From the NCBI GenBank assembly GCA_024734495.1, contig JALMQS010000075.1, positions 8,603,313-8,667,312 on the forward strand: a stretch of 64,000 bases of DNA, written 5' to 3'. Origin of the DNA: Forficula auricularia. Taxonomy: Eukaryota > Arthropoda > Insecta > Dermaptera > Forficulidae. This document shows, piece after piece, positions 41,480-52,900 of this stretch. Numbering within the stretch: position 1 is the stretch's first letter; each line of letters starts with the position of its first letter. Below the pieces are notes generated by a model that did no database searches, had not been told where the DNA came from, and saw nothing but the letters and a program-made list of their open reading frames with translations. Position numbers and translations under genes: made by a program.

Positions 41480-41639
41480 CTAAAAATTGCAAAAAGAAAA
41501 ATCGATATGAAACGATAATTAAAATGAAAGTGAAATTTATAATTTTGTTGTTTTCAATGTATACAGAGGCTTCGAGATTTTCTAAAGTTTTGAATTCTTC
41601 AAGGTTTGATTCAGTAACGGTGGTCATTTTGCCCGGAAA

Positions 41640-41800
41640 ATCCCCTACTCTTGATCAGCAAAGCAACGTGTAGTGACGAGAACCTCGGGGTTTGTCGGAG
41701 TTAACCATACAGAGAGGGGTCAGATCTCGGGTCAAACGCCGTCGCCCACCCATTCGAGACACAGCATCCACCATCTGGATCAATCAGACACATGCGCACT
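41640..41800. other. GC-richer island, unknown
   Basis: About 160 bp at near-50% GC (for example GAACCTCGGGGTTTGTCGG, GTCGCCCACCCATTCGAGAC) stands out from the AT-rich surroundings just upstream of the last visible exon of the minus-strand gene. It could be an unseen exon, promoter or transposon fragment. I cannot assign it. Confidence 0.4.
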
Positions 41801-41951
41801 CCTTCCCGAATTTAGTCAAAAGACATTTCTAGAAAATCCCATTTTCTATTAACTATACTATATTAAAGAAAAAAATTCATTTGTTTTCATAAATTAACCA
41901 CAAAAATAAAATAATAATTAATCAAATATTTAGTTTTATATTATCTGGGTT

Positions 41952-42301
41952 CAGGGCTATAGGACTAAAAGAGCCCCGGGGCGCTCCAACCTTTTTGGAC
42001 GGGAATTTTGCTTAAACTCAAATTAGTTTGACAGCTGGAGCTAAAAAACTAAATAATTAAGTTATACATTAATTTAATAAGCTACTTCTCTTTTTTGTTT
42101 ATATAGTTTGTTTTTGTTAATATAGGTAATTTGAATTTTGTATTTTTCTTTGTTTATTGCAGTAATATACTGACATTTTCTAGCTCTGAAACTTTTGTAA
42201 AACTTCACCCCGCTCCAACCACCCGTGTATATTTTCTTATGAAGTGGGGCGCATAATTGTTAGTAAGTAGACCATGGGCGCTAAATATCTTGACGGTCCT
42301 G
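41952..42301. mobile_element. Possible hAT MITE, decayed
   Basis: The CAGGGCTATAGGAC start and GACGGTCCTG end are weakly inverted. The flanks TCTGGGTT and TCTGATTA agree at 5 of 8 positions, as a decayed 8-bp target duplication would. Low certainty. Confidence 0.4.
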
Positions 42302-43410
42302 TCTGATTATCATAAAAAAAATAACATACAAAGTTCAGTGAATAATATTTTCCAAGTATTTAAAAAAATTACTAAATTTATAACATAATAAAATATCCAA
42401 TACTTATGCTTGATGTATTTAATAAAGTGAAAAATGCTTATAATAAATAAGAGGAATAATAATTATTTACGTTTTACTCAAGATATTTGATGCACAATAA
42501 TAAATTATAATTATTTTTGAAAATAGAAGAAAAAAACTTTTTCGCACAAGACACGGTGTGGTGGCGAGCGCCCCCTCCCCCTCTCTTTCCTCTGACTTTA
42601 CAAGGCTTGGATCTAAATCCTTTTCTTTCTAAAAATCAGTAAAAATTCATAAAAGTATTAGTTTGATTGTATTCACCTCTTTACGAAGCCCTCTGTTTTT
42701 TAGGCTTCTGCTTAAAAAATAAAACAGAACCTATTAGGCTTGTTACAATGTCTGTCTATTAAAGCATTGTAGCGCCTAAACTAATCAGATACAAATTTGA
42801 AATTTGCAGTTAATATTTATTCATTTTCCTCAAAATCAAAAATCGAATTCTAATTTTAATAAAGTGATTATTTTAAGTAGGTTCAAATTTTTTTTAGGGT
42901 AAAAAATATGTTTTTTCTAAAATAGAGAGGTATATGATATTATATTCCTGTAAAGATCTCTCTAAGAAGATTTAGGAAAAATTATTTTAAACTTATTTGA
43001 CTTTAAAATTACGATGCAAGAGAGACCTAAAATGACCATTTTACTGTCGTCAAGTATTATAATCGTGCATGAAAAAAGTGTTTTTTTTCTTCATTTTTTT
43101 TTTCGAAATATCTCAAAAACGGCAGAAAATATTTTGATTAAAAAAATTGAGAGAAACCATGGCATATCGGTCTACAAAAAAGCCCTAATAAGTGAACATC
43201 GAAAAAATTATATTTTTCGAGATAATAACTGTTTTGTCAAAATGTCTTATTAGTTAATCTGTGCGTTATCAAATTTTTGTGGACGAGCTAGCACAAAAAC
43301 TGGTGTGAATATCAAAACCAAATTTCACACGTAGTTTTGGTCCATTGAGATTAAGAGCTGATTAGATTTTGGTACATATCGACCCAAAATTAAGGGGGGT
43401 TGAGGGGGGG
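42302..43410. other. No gene seen
   Basis: AT-rich with C-rich and T-rich patches; the 79-codon frame at 43014-43253 has no motif. Confidence 0.5.
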
Positions 43411-43745
43411 TTAAAAATTAAAAATCTAGGCCATTTGAGTAAACTCAACCAAAATTTGTGTACATAATCAGTGGGACCCCAGAAGTCTAAAAACGCAAAA
43501 ACTAGCCCTTTAAAATGGGGGGTATAGCGTCAAAAAATGAAAATCTTGGCCATTTACCAAACTCAACCAATTTGTGTATACATAATCAGTGGGACCCCAT
43601 AAGTCTAAAAATGCAAAAACTAACCGCCCGTAATGGGGGGGGGGTTAAAAATGAAATTTAGGCCATTGTACTAAACTCAACCAAATTTTATATACATAAT
43701 CAGTGGGCCTAGAGTCTAAAAATGCAAAAACTAACCCCCCTCCCC
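43411..43745 (+). repeat. Tandem ~115-119-bp repeat, three units
   Basis: GGCCAT recurs at 43429, 43548 and 43662. Each unit includes ACATAATCAGTGGG and AAGTCTAAAAA.GCAAAAACTA, with a G run between units. Confidence 0.88.
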
Positions 43746-44623
43746 TACATGATTATAAATAATTTTATTAAATATTAAATATAAGTGAGAGTCCAGGTTG
43801 TATGGTAAAGTCAAGTGGATGGCCACATCAGAACACGTCAGCTTATTTTAAATTATTTTTGTACCTCTGTCGGCGTTTAGAAATGACTTAACTTTCATGT
43901 TAATAATCTTCTCTGCTTCAATTTTACTCGTATGTACCACCGAAGTAAGTACGAAATAAACTAACTTAAAATTATGAAACAATTCCATGATTTCCCCCTT
44001 TCTCTACTCATCAAGGGAAAAGAAAAACGAATTTAATATCTCAAGTATTTTGAAAGTTATAACCACTATAAGTAATAAACCCCTCGATATGTGGTCGTAT
44101 TCGCACTTGGTAGGCAATCGAAAAACTGCTGTCTTTTACTGCTGTCTAATATAGGCAGGGCTTCATTTCGACGATAACTCTACACAACGGAAATAAGGTT
44201 CTTTTTTACTAAATGAAGAGCTAGGAGTGGTTAAGAATATGAATTAATTATAATTTTTCCAAGCGTCCGGTTCTTTTTTACTATCCATGCGAAGCAAATA
44301 AAGTATTGTAATCGATCGTCCAGAACCCAAAAAGTTTTTTTTGCCAATGGTTTTTTCCACGCCGCGCCGTTCAACCTATTGAATGAAATTCAAAACATAC
44401 AATTACTTTAACAAAATGAAGCGGTGATTAGTTTTTGGCACATATCGGCGGACAAACTTTAGTGCTTTATTCTAGTATTTTTTTAGTTTTTCTAAATATT
44501 TTGAAAATTGCTTGATCAATAGTGATTATGTTTAATATTCAATTTAAGTACTCTGAAGATCCGAAAAATGCTTATATAAAGTTTTTAAGAAAATTACATT
44601 TTAAAGTACTTTACTCTACACAT
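43746..44623. other. No gene seen
   Basis: AT-rich; the word GGCACATATCGGCGGAC near 44436 echoes GGTACATATCGACCCAA near 43371, suggesting a diverged dispersed repeat. Confidence 0.4.
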
Positions 44624-44987
44624 CAGAGTGGTTCTTAACCTATGGGTCGCAGCCCAAAAATATGTCGTGAAGCACATTCTCTGGGTCGCGGAGAGTCGTT
44701 AACCAAATATTTTACTAAATTTATTTTCAATAAATTTAAAAATATATATTTTAATGTATTCAATACTCTTAAAAGTAAAAACATTAAAAACACGTGCTTT
44801 TTCATTAAATTTTCCTTGGATCGAAAGTAGGTACCTTTGTTTATCTTAAATATTTTTTTTTATGCGAGTTTAAAAAAACGTCATAATTGTAAAATTGAAG
44901 AAAATTGCTTATGAATAATCTAAAGAAATGGAATGTAAAAAAAAATTGGCTTTTTGGGTCGAGACTTACAAAGTTTAAGAACCACTG
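44624..44987. mobile_element. hAT-type MITE
   Basis: The left end CAGAGTGGTTCTTAACC..GGGTCGCAGCCC and right end GGGTCGAGAC..TTTAAGAACCACTG are inverted. CAGTGGTTCTTAA is a classic hAT terminal sequence. I found no convincing 8-bp target duplication. Confidence 0.65.
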
Positions 44988-45044
44988 CTCTCAGTAAAAG
45001 TTAGTACTTTTTTAAATTCTTTAAAATTTATTTATTTGGTCGGT

Positions 45045-45076
45045 TTATCTGATTAATAATAAAGGAATAAACATAT
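45045..45076 (+). repeat. Dispersed repeat R, copy 3, left piece
   Basis: ATCTGATTAATAATAAAGGA and onward matches 23525-23556. It resumes at 46267 after the Helitron-like insertion. Confidence 0.75.
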
Positions 45077-46266
45077 CTAGACACACGGCAGTGTGTCAGC
45101 CAAGTTTGGAAAAACGGTCGACGCACCGGCCATGTGTATATTTACACGAACCATTTAAAGCTACTTTCGACCCCCTATAACTCAAAAACTATTAGACTTA
45201 CGCACTTGAAATTTTGGATGCCTAATAAGACCCACTAGATCATCTTGAATCCAAAATTTCATGAATAAATCTATTAGAGTTCTTGAGTTATTAAGCTTTG
45301 AAAAGTGCCATTTTTAACACTGACTAACTCACTCACTGATGACATATCAAAAATCTAAAGTACTTCCGCTAATCCTAGAATGCTGAAATTTGGCATACTG
45401 GTAAAGTTTGGGCTACAATTAAAGGAAAAAATCGACAAAGCGAAACTTTCCCTTTTCAGGAACTAAAATGAAGGGGTGAAATTTATTATAGGCTTTAATT
45501 AACATATAGTGACAATACAATCAAGCTAGAATTCTGAAATTTGGAATACTGGTAAAGCTTGGAATATTATTAAAGGAGGAAATTGAAAAACCGAAACTTT
45601 CCCTTCTTGGGGGCCCGAAATGAAGGTATGAAATTTATGAAAAACCGACCGGGTTTTTAATAGATATTTTATGAGAAATATTTAATAATTATTAATGTAA
45701 ATATTTAAATGTAATTCAGATAAATTAAAAGGATAAAACTTTTCAAAAATTAATGATATCTGACCAAAAAGATAAATGTGAAAAAGGGGCCAAGTTCGGT
45801 ACAAACGGCTTCGCCGACAAAAGGGTTGAGATCTAAACAGGTAGCAAGTTCCATATAGCAGTTGCTTAAATCATAGCTATAGGGATGAACATCGTTCTTC
45901 AATTGATTTAAAAGAAAATTTGTTACGTTCTTTGATATTAAATTTATAACTTGGCAAGTTTTATAACCAACTAAATTGTTTGTAGTATAAAAAAAGAACA
46001 ACTAGATAAATTTTAAGCTTGTATTAAATAAATATTATCACGTTAAATGTAAGTTATTGACTATTATAACTTGCCAAGTTATAAATTTAATATCAAAGAA
46101 CGTAACAAATTTTCATTTAAATCAATTGAAGAACGTTGTTCATCCCTATAACTATGATTTAAGCAACTGCTATGGAACTTGGTACCCATTTAGATCTCAA
46201 CTCTTGTCGGCGAAGCCGTTTGTACCAAACTTGGCCCCTTTTTCACATTTATGTTTTTGGTCAGAT
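45077..46266 (-). mobile_element. Helitron-like element, copy B (inverted)
   Basis: Reverse copy of 39338-40376: it begins CTAGACACACGGCAGTGTGTC (hairpin) and ends TTTTTGGTCAGAT. It splits repeat R exactly: flanks AAACATAT and TAATATTT rejoin to the uninterrupted sequence found at 23546-23561, with no target duplication. Within it, 45755-46265 is a palindrome with arms of about 200 bp (AAGTTCGGTACAAACGGC against GCCGTTTGTACCAAACTT). Confidence 0.72.
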
Positions 46267-46659
46267 TAATATTTCAAATGACTATATATAAAGTCTAGCA
46301 ACGATCCATTGCAGTTTATTTTAGAAATTATGTAAGTTAATTTTTTTTAGAAATTGTAGCTTATTATGCTTTCATAACTATTGCATATTTATATATTAAC
46401 ATAAAATATAAATATAAATATTAAAATTTAAGAGTAAGTAATTGTTATTATTTTAATTTTGTTTTTTATTTAGATATTTATAAGAAGAATTAGTGAATAT
46501 AAATTTGTATTTGACGCGGTTTGTGTGAAATCAATAGTCTCAAGCTACGGGACAAACGGACAACTCACTGGTCTTTCCTCATCGATTACTTGTTCATGAA
46601 GCGAAAAAGCTTTTATTTTAGCGGACTATTATTAGGAAAATAAAGTATTTGAATAGAAT

Positions 46660-46860
46660 TTGTATAGTTTAATCAACATTGTGAGATGGTTCTTGACTTG
46701 TAGTGGTCTCTGTTGGTTTGCAGCCCGGTTGCTTGGCTATTGGCTAATCTCGTCCAAGTCCTTGCTGAGTGAGGGTGGGCGGTTTGCTGGCTGCCTGTCT
46801 GTCATCTGGACCAATTTCATGTCCATAATTATTTCCACTTGATCACCATATCAATCTAGA
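46660..46860 (+). promoter_or_regulatory. Candidate beta-adaptin promoter / 5' UTR region
   Basis: A GC-richer block just upstream of the first coding exon has GCTATTGGCTAATC (inverted CCAAT), GGGTGGGCGG (GC-box-like) and CCAATTTCAT. The coding exon is preceded by a good acceptor (46936-46937), implying a noncoding first exon in or near this block. Inferred from composition and position only. Confidence 0.4.
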
Positions 46861-46946
46861 AAGGGAGTTAGTTAATCCAAGTTTATATTCTTTAAATTTT
46901 TATTATTAGTAATTATATTATTTTTTTTATTTTACAGATCTGAAAA

Positions 46947-49900
46947 ATGACAGATTCCAAATATTTTACCACGACCAAAAAGGGGGAAATTTTTGAGCTT
47001 AAATCAGAACTAAATAATGATAAAAAAGAGAAAAAACGGGAAGCTGTCAAAAAGGTAACGTTTTTATTATGTTAGTATTATAAATGGGATATAATAGAGG
47101 AGAATGTGATAATATTTTTTTTATTTATTTATTTCACAAAGTATACAAACATAGGATCTTAGGTCTTAGGTCCCACATAGTGTTTATACATAATTTAGCA
47201 ACAATATTTTACAAAGCTGGCAAAAGAGAGGACTGTGGGTCAGTGGAGAGAGTGTAAATGTATGTAAATAAGTAAATAAATATATTAATTAATAACTACG
47301 AATACCTACATTGTATGTAATGTAGATTAAACTTAAAATAATATTCATATCCCGGAGTGTTAGGGATATTATTGTAAAAAAATCTATATATATAAATCTT
47401 TGTGGCTAATAAACACTTTAAAAAAAGTGGCTGGAGTGTCCGGTCGATGACTCGAAGTACGCTGGTTCGAGACTGAGTCTCGGCAGATCAGATATTTGTA
47501 GTCGCCTCCTCTTGGAAAGCAATGGCAACCTACCAAGAGTATAATTGCCTAGTAACCTCTCAAAATTAGCCGGCGTTAAAAAGTAGGTCCCGTATATCTG
47601 TGTAAAACAACTAAACACACTCAGCACAGGTATATGTGGAGAGGAGCCAGAACGTCAGAAACGGGAGACCTGATATGGCACTTAAAAGAAGAAGAATACA
47701 CAAATCCTGAAGGGGAAAAAGAGAAAAAAAAGTAGAGAAAGATTAGAAGACATAAAGGAAATAAGAGTAAGGAGTATCAGTTATTGGGATTCATAAAGAA
47801 AGAAGACCTGAGAGCACCAAGAGTCGGGTTTGCATGAAATTTGGATGGAAGTTCATTCCTAAGCCTTGCACTCGCCAATTTGAGGGAATGAAAGAAGTGT
47901 TTAGTTATATAGTGCACCTGCAGTAGCGTTGTCCTCCTGGTGGAGCGACCGACGACAAATAGATTTTCTAAGTAGGACGGGCAAATGAATTTATCAGAAT
48001 TTAATAGCTTATAAATAACCACACAACACCGCCAAAATTTAGAAAGATCTGGGTTTAAAGTGTTTAAACAATATGACCCCCTAATCCAGTGTTTCCCAAA
48101 GTGGGGCGTACGCCCCACAGGGGGGCAATTTGAAAATATGAGATATGAAATTTGTAAAAAAAAACATTTATTTTTTTAAAAAATTTTAAAATTGAAAATA
48201 AAGTTCTACGCGTGTGGCGTCTCCGCCCCCCCCCCCCCCCCCCCCGCTTGGACAATTCGATCGCGACACACTTTCGAGATAAAAAGTAGATCTTATATAC
48301 ATCGGGCACCTTATATATGTTCTCTCCCATAAAAAAATCCTGGATCCGCCCTTGCATATTTTGAATCCTTTGCACATATTCGGTTCTATTACGTGGTTTG
48401 ATTTAATAAAAATATTTGAGACTTTAGCTAACTAAGCTTGAGCCGGATATAAAATCGCTGTGTAAAAAGCATCAAGTACACAAATCACATTAAATTAAGT
48501 TTTAAAAATATATTATTTTTATTTATTAAAAGTTCGTTTCTTTGTTTTGACAACAGTTGTAAGAAATAGCTTTCAAAATTATTATTCATATTACTAAAAA
48601 GAACAAAAATAAATTTTTTAACTAAAATGATTATATGGGGGGACATGATGATTTTAGAAATGTTAAAGTGGGGCATGGCCTAAAAAAGTTTGGGAAACAC
48701 TGCCCTAATCTGTTTTTAAGCTGTAAAAATATTTTACTATTATTTTGACATTGGAAGAAAAAATGAAACTTTTTCACCATTTGCTAGGCTGTTTGCAGTT
48801 TCTGTAAACTAATTATTATTTTAAATGATGATACTAAACACACGGCAGTGTTCGGAAAAACGGGCGAAGCACCGATTTTGTTTATACGAGAATAAGTCAA
48901 AAATTACTTACACTTTTCGTTCTACAACTTTATTAAACTAAGATAGGAGGCGGCCGCATGCACATGCGTTGAGTTGGCGCGTCTATGGTTACGTATGGGG
49001 AATTTAATCACGATCTCGTCAGTTGTCGTCTAGCTACAACAGCATAAGCATGTCAGCTCCTTTCCTTCTACTCTGTTCTTTTCACGATGGAGGGGCCATC
49101 CCATACAGGCCTTTAGGGGATGCACCTTCTGGTGTATCTCCTTCTCACATCAATATCATTAAAAAAAAAAGCTCCGCTATCAGATTGCACCAAAGAGGAG
49201 CAACGGAGGAGCTTTGAGAGATCGTCGATTTGCCTCAGACATAGACGTTCGGGGTGCGGTGCAAAAGTGGCTTCATGACCAACCGAAAACCTTCTACAAG
49301 AAAGGCATCCGGAAGCTTGTGGCTCGCTGGGCCAAGTGCATTGCTAAAGGTGGAGACTATATTGAAAAATAATGTATCTGTTGTACACCTCTCTTAGTTT
49401 AATAAAGTTGTAGAACGAAAAGTGTAAGTAATATTTGACTTATCCTCGTATTTACACGACCCACCCAAAAACTCAGAAACTATTAGACGTACACACTTGA
49501 AATGTTGTGTGTCTAATATGGAACACTGGAAACCCTAGAATCCCAAATTTCATGAAGAAACCTATTATAGTTCATGAGTTATTAAGATCTGAAAAGTGCC
49601 ATTTTTAACATTGACTCACTGACTCAATCATGTATCAAAAACCTAGAGTACTATCTTAATAAGAATGCAAGCTGTTATTTGGAATTGAATATAAGTGATA
49701 TGATTTAGAGTCTTAAGTCATATTTAATAAGAGAGATGGATGGGAAGGTTTGATTATGTGTTGTTAATATTGTGATTATATTTTTCTGTAGGTGATAGCT
49801 TCAATGACAGTTGGAAAAGATGTGTCTGCGTTATTCCCCGACGTCGTCAACTGTATGCAAACGGATAATCTGGAACTTAAAAAGCTCGTTTATTTGTATT

Positions 49901-52900
49901 TAATGAATTATGCAAAATCTCAACCCGATATGGCAATAATGGCTGTAAATACATTTGTCAAGGTAGAAAAACGTTATAAACATTATATATATTTAATAAA
50001 AAAAAAGTATATCTTTATAGATAAAGAAATGTATAATTGAATAATTTTAAGCTGCTCCTTTTTGCATCTTATTTTATTTTTAATATCCTAATACTATAGT
50101 ATTTTTTCAAATGATGAGTAAAATTCATTAAATTCTAAAAAAAAAATGATAGGAAATGAAATTCTTTTCATTTTCTTTTATGATAATTTAAATTCAATAA
50201 AATGAAATTCATAATTATTTTAGACAGAGAATTAAGATATATTGTACGGTCTTGGTAATCCTGTACCTCTTCAAATACGTTTGCATTCCATTCATATGGG
50301 CAATTTCAATTCTTGACCAACAAGAAGTCACTAAAGGCCAACTATTTATAATCTGAGAAATACGCTAAGGCGACTGTGACAAGAAAATCGAAATTATAGG
50401 ATTACTTCAACCCTACTGTATTTAAATATGTTTTGTTCATCATTTGAATTAAAGAAAAATGAAATAATAACTTGAAAAGAATTAAAAAAGGAGATTTTAT
50501 TGAATAAAATATAACTCCCTTTTTTTATTTATATTTGTGTAGTATTCGTTATTGAAGATTAATCTTTTTCTAGATTGTGAGAATTTAAAATTTTTCATAT
50601 ATATATGATTGATTCTCATTTACGTACAAATATACTATCGAAATTTGAATAAATAAGATAACATATTTTTAGTGAAATTCTCTTATGAAATAATGTATTA
50701 ATGTATTAATGAAAAATTAAATAATTGATTTTAAGAGCAGCTAAATTTTAAATTTTTCAATTTTTCTTCAATTCTTATTAGTTTTATATTAATTGATTAT
50801 TTACATATTTTATTACAAGAGAAAAAGTCCCTGATACTTTTGTTTAATTTATTTGTGAATATTATATTTATAATTATATATATATATTTTTCTAAAAGCT
50901 CTAAAATATTACTTAAAATTTGATTCTACTTTTTTATTTACCCGAGGATTAACATGGATGCTAAATTAGTTAAGGCATTTAAGCTCAGTCCTTAACAAAA
51001 TTTCACCTATTACTTAATTGAAATTTAAAATGAAAAATAAAATTTAATTTGATAAGGCTTAACTAACTCTTGAGGGTCATCGAGCCTCATGCAAACATAC
51101 AACAAATTGTATATCATTCGACCAATGTCTGAGGATTTCTTTGATGAGAGAAACAGAAAGAAATTGTGAACGAAAAAAAGATAATAATAAGAAAAATGTA
51201 AAGTGAAAAGTAGATTTTTACGATAAATTCAATATTTTCTCCTAAACTGATTAAATGACATGGTTTTAATTTTGATGTTAAAAAGAAAAAGTTTATCAGC
51301 ATCTTTATAATAAATTGTTTCTGTATTTTCTTTTGCTTACCATATAAAACCAAAATATTGGATTCAAGTCATCTGGGGTAAAAAACAAACCTATTTAATT
51401 TTTTAAATGTACATGGAATGAATTTGTTTAGTAAATAGGAACGATATTTTTTTCAAACTAATCAAAGAAAATAAAAAATTGTTCCTATTTCTTGACACTA
51501 ACAAAATGATATGTTTGTAGATTTTTTTATGAAGGCTAATAATTTTTTTATAACTATTTTTTAGCCAATTTATAATAAGAATTTATTAGATATATTATTT
51601 GATAATGCTTGAATTTATTTATTTATTTAGTATTTTAGTTTATTTATTAATTTCTTTAATATATTATTACACAATATATATATAAATATAAATAAAATAA
51701 AATATATATATATATTTTTTAGTACCTACTTATTTGTTTTGCATCATTTTTTTTATTTTTTATTTTATTTTTCTTAGAAACATATTTTATTTATTTTTTA
51801 AAAGTTGGGGGCTTTTTCCAAAATAAAAATAAATAAATAATTAATGATGTGCAGAAACTTTTTTTATCGCATTAGACAAATTATTATTTTTTAAATAAAA
51901 TTTTTTGTATATTTTTTCTCCAACTGACTTGAAAGTTTTTCTTATATTTTTCGAAATTCAATGAATTCATATATTTCTAGTAGAAAAAAGAAAAAGTGGA
52001 TGCACACCTTTTGCATGCCTTTTTAATTTCAAAAGAACAGTATTATTTTATGTAGTTTTGTTATTAATTTTGTTTTTAATGTGAATGTTTCGTTTTAAAT
52101 TTAAAAGCAGTTTGCTTTAATTAGTGATTATTCATTTCTCTTTTTATTTCTAGGATTGTGAAGATCCGAATCCTCTGATTCGTGCTCTAGCAGTACGCAC
52201 AATGGGTTGTATTCGAGTTGACAAAATAACGGAATATTTATGTGAGCCCCTAAGAAAATGCCTAAAGGTAACAACCTTTTACAAATTTTAAATTCAATTT
52301 TTAATAGATAATCTAATGGAGAATGGTTGGGGATTGTGTATATAGGATGAAGATCCATATGTTAGGAAAACAGCAGCCGTTTGTGTTGCGAAATTACACG
52401 ATATTAACGCCCAATTAGTTGAAGACCAAGGATTCCTTGACCAACTTCGTGAACTTTTATCAGATTCCAATCCTATGGTAAAAAATTTAAATAATTATCT
52501 ATCTATTATTATTATTATTATTTTATAATTTGTATTTGTGTAGGTTGTTGCGAATGCTGTGGCCTCGTTATCAGAAATCAACGAGGCATCTCCTTCAGGT
52601 CATCCTCTCGTTGAAATGAATGCTCAGACGATTAATAAACTTTTAACTGCTCTAAATGAATGCACTGAATGGGGCCAGGTCTTCATTCTTGACGCTCTGG
52701 CCAATTATCAGCCTCATGACGACCGAGAAGCTCAGAGGTTCTACATTTAACGCAGTTTTCTTTTCTTTTTTTAATCCATTATTTATATCTATTGATATTC
52801 AATGTCTATCTAGTATCTGTGAACGGATCACACCTCGTTTGGCCCATGCAAATGCTGCGGTGGTTCTCAGTGCTGTAAAAGTTCTGATGAAATTTATGGA

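Larger units (their letters stand above)
48838..49655 (-). mobile_element. Helitron-like element, copy C (fragment, split)
   Basis: AACACACGGCAGTGTTCGGAAAAACGGGCGAAGCACCG (48838-48876, read in two blocks) and ACTCAGAAACTATTAGACGT through TTAACATTGACTCACTGACT (about 49465-49625) match copy B. They are separated by the mariner at 48887-49448. Confidence 0.65.

Noticed and set aside
43014..43253. 79-codon open frame
   Set aside because: AT-driven composition, no motif, no splice or conservation support.
45750..46269. Frames reading DLNPFVGEAVCTELGPFF and related text on both strands
   Set aside because: They come from the palindromic centre of the Helitron-like element and recur wherever it does; no start, domain or splice context.
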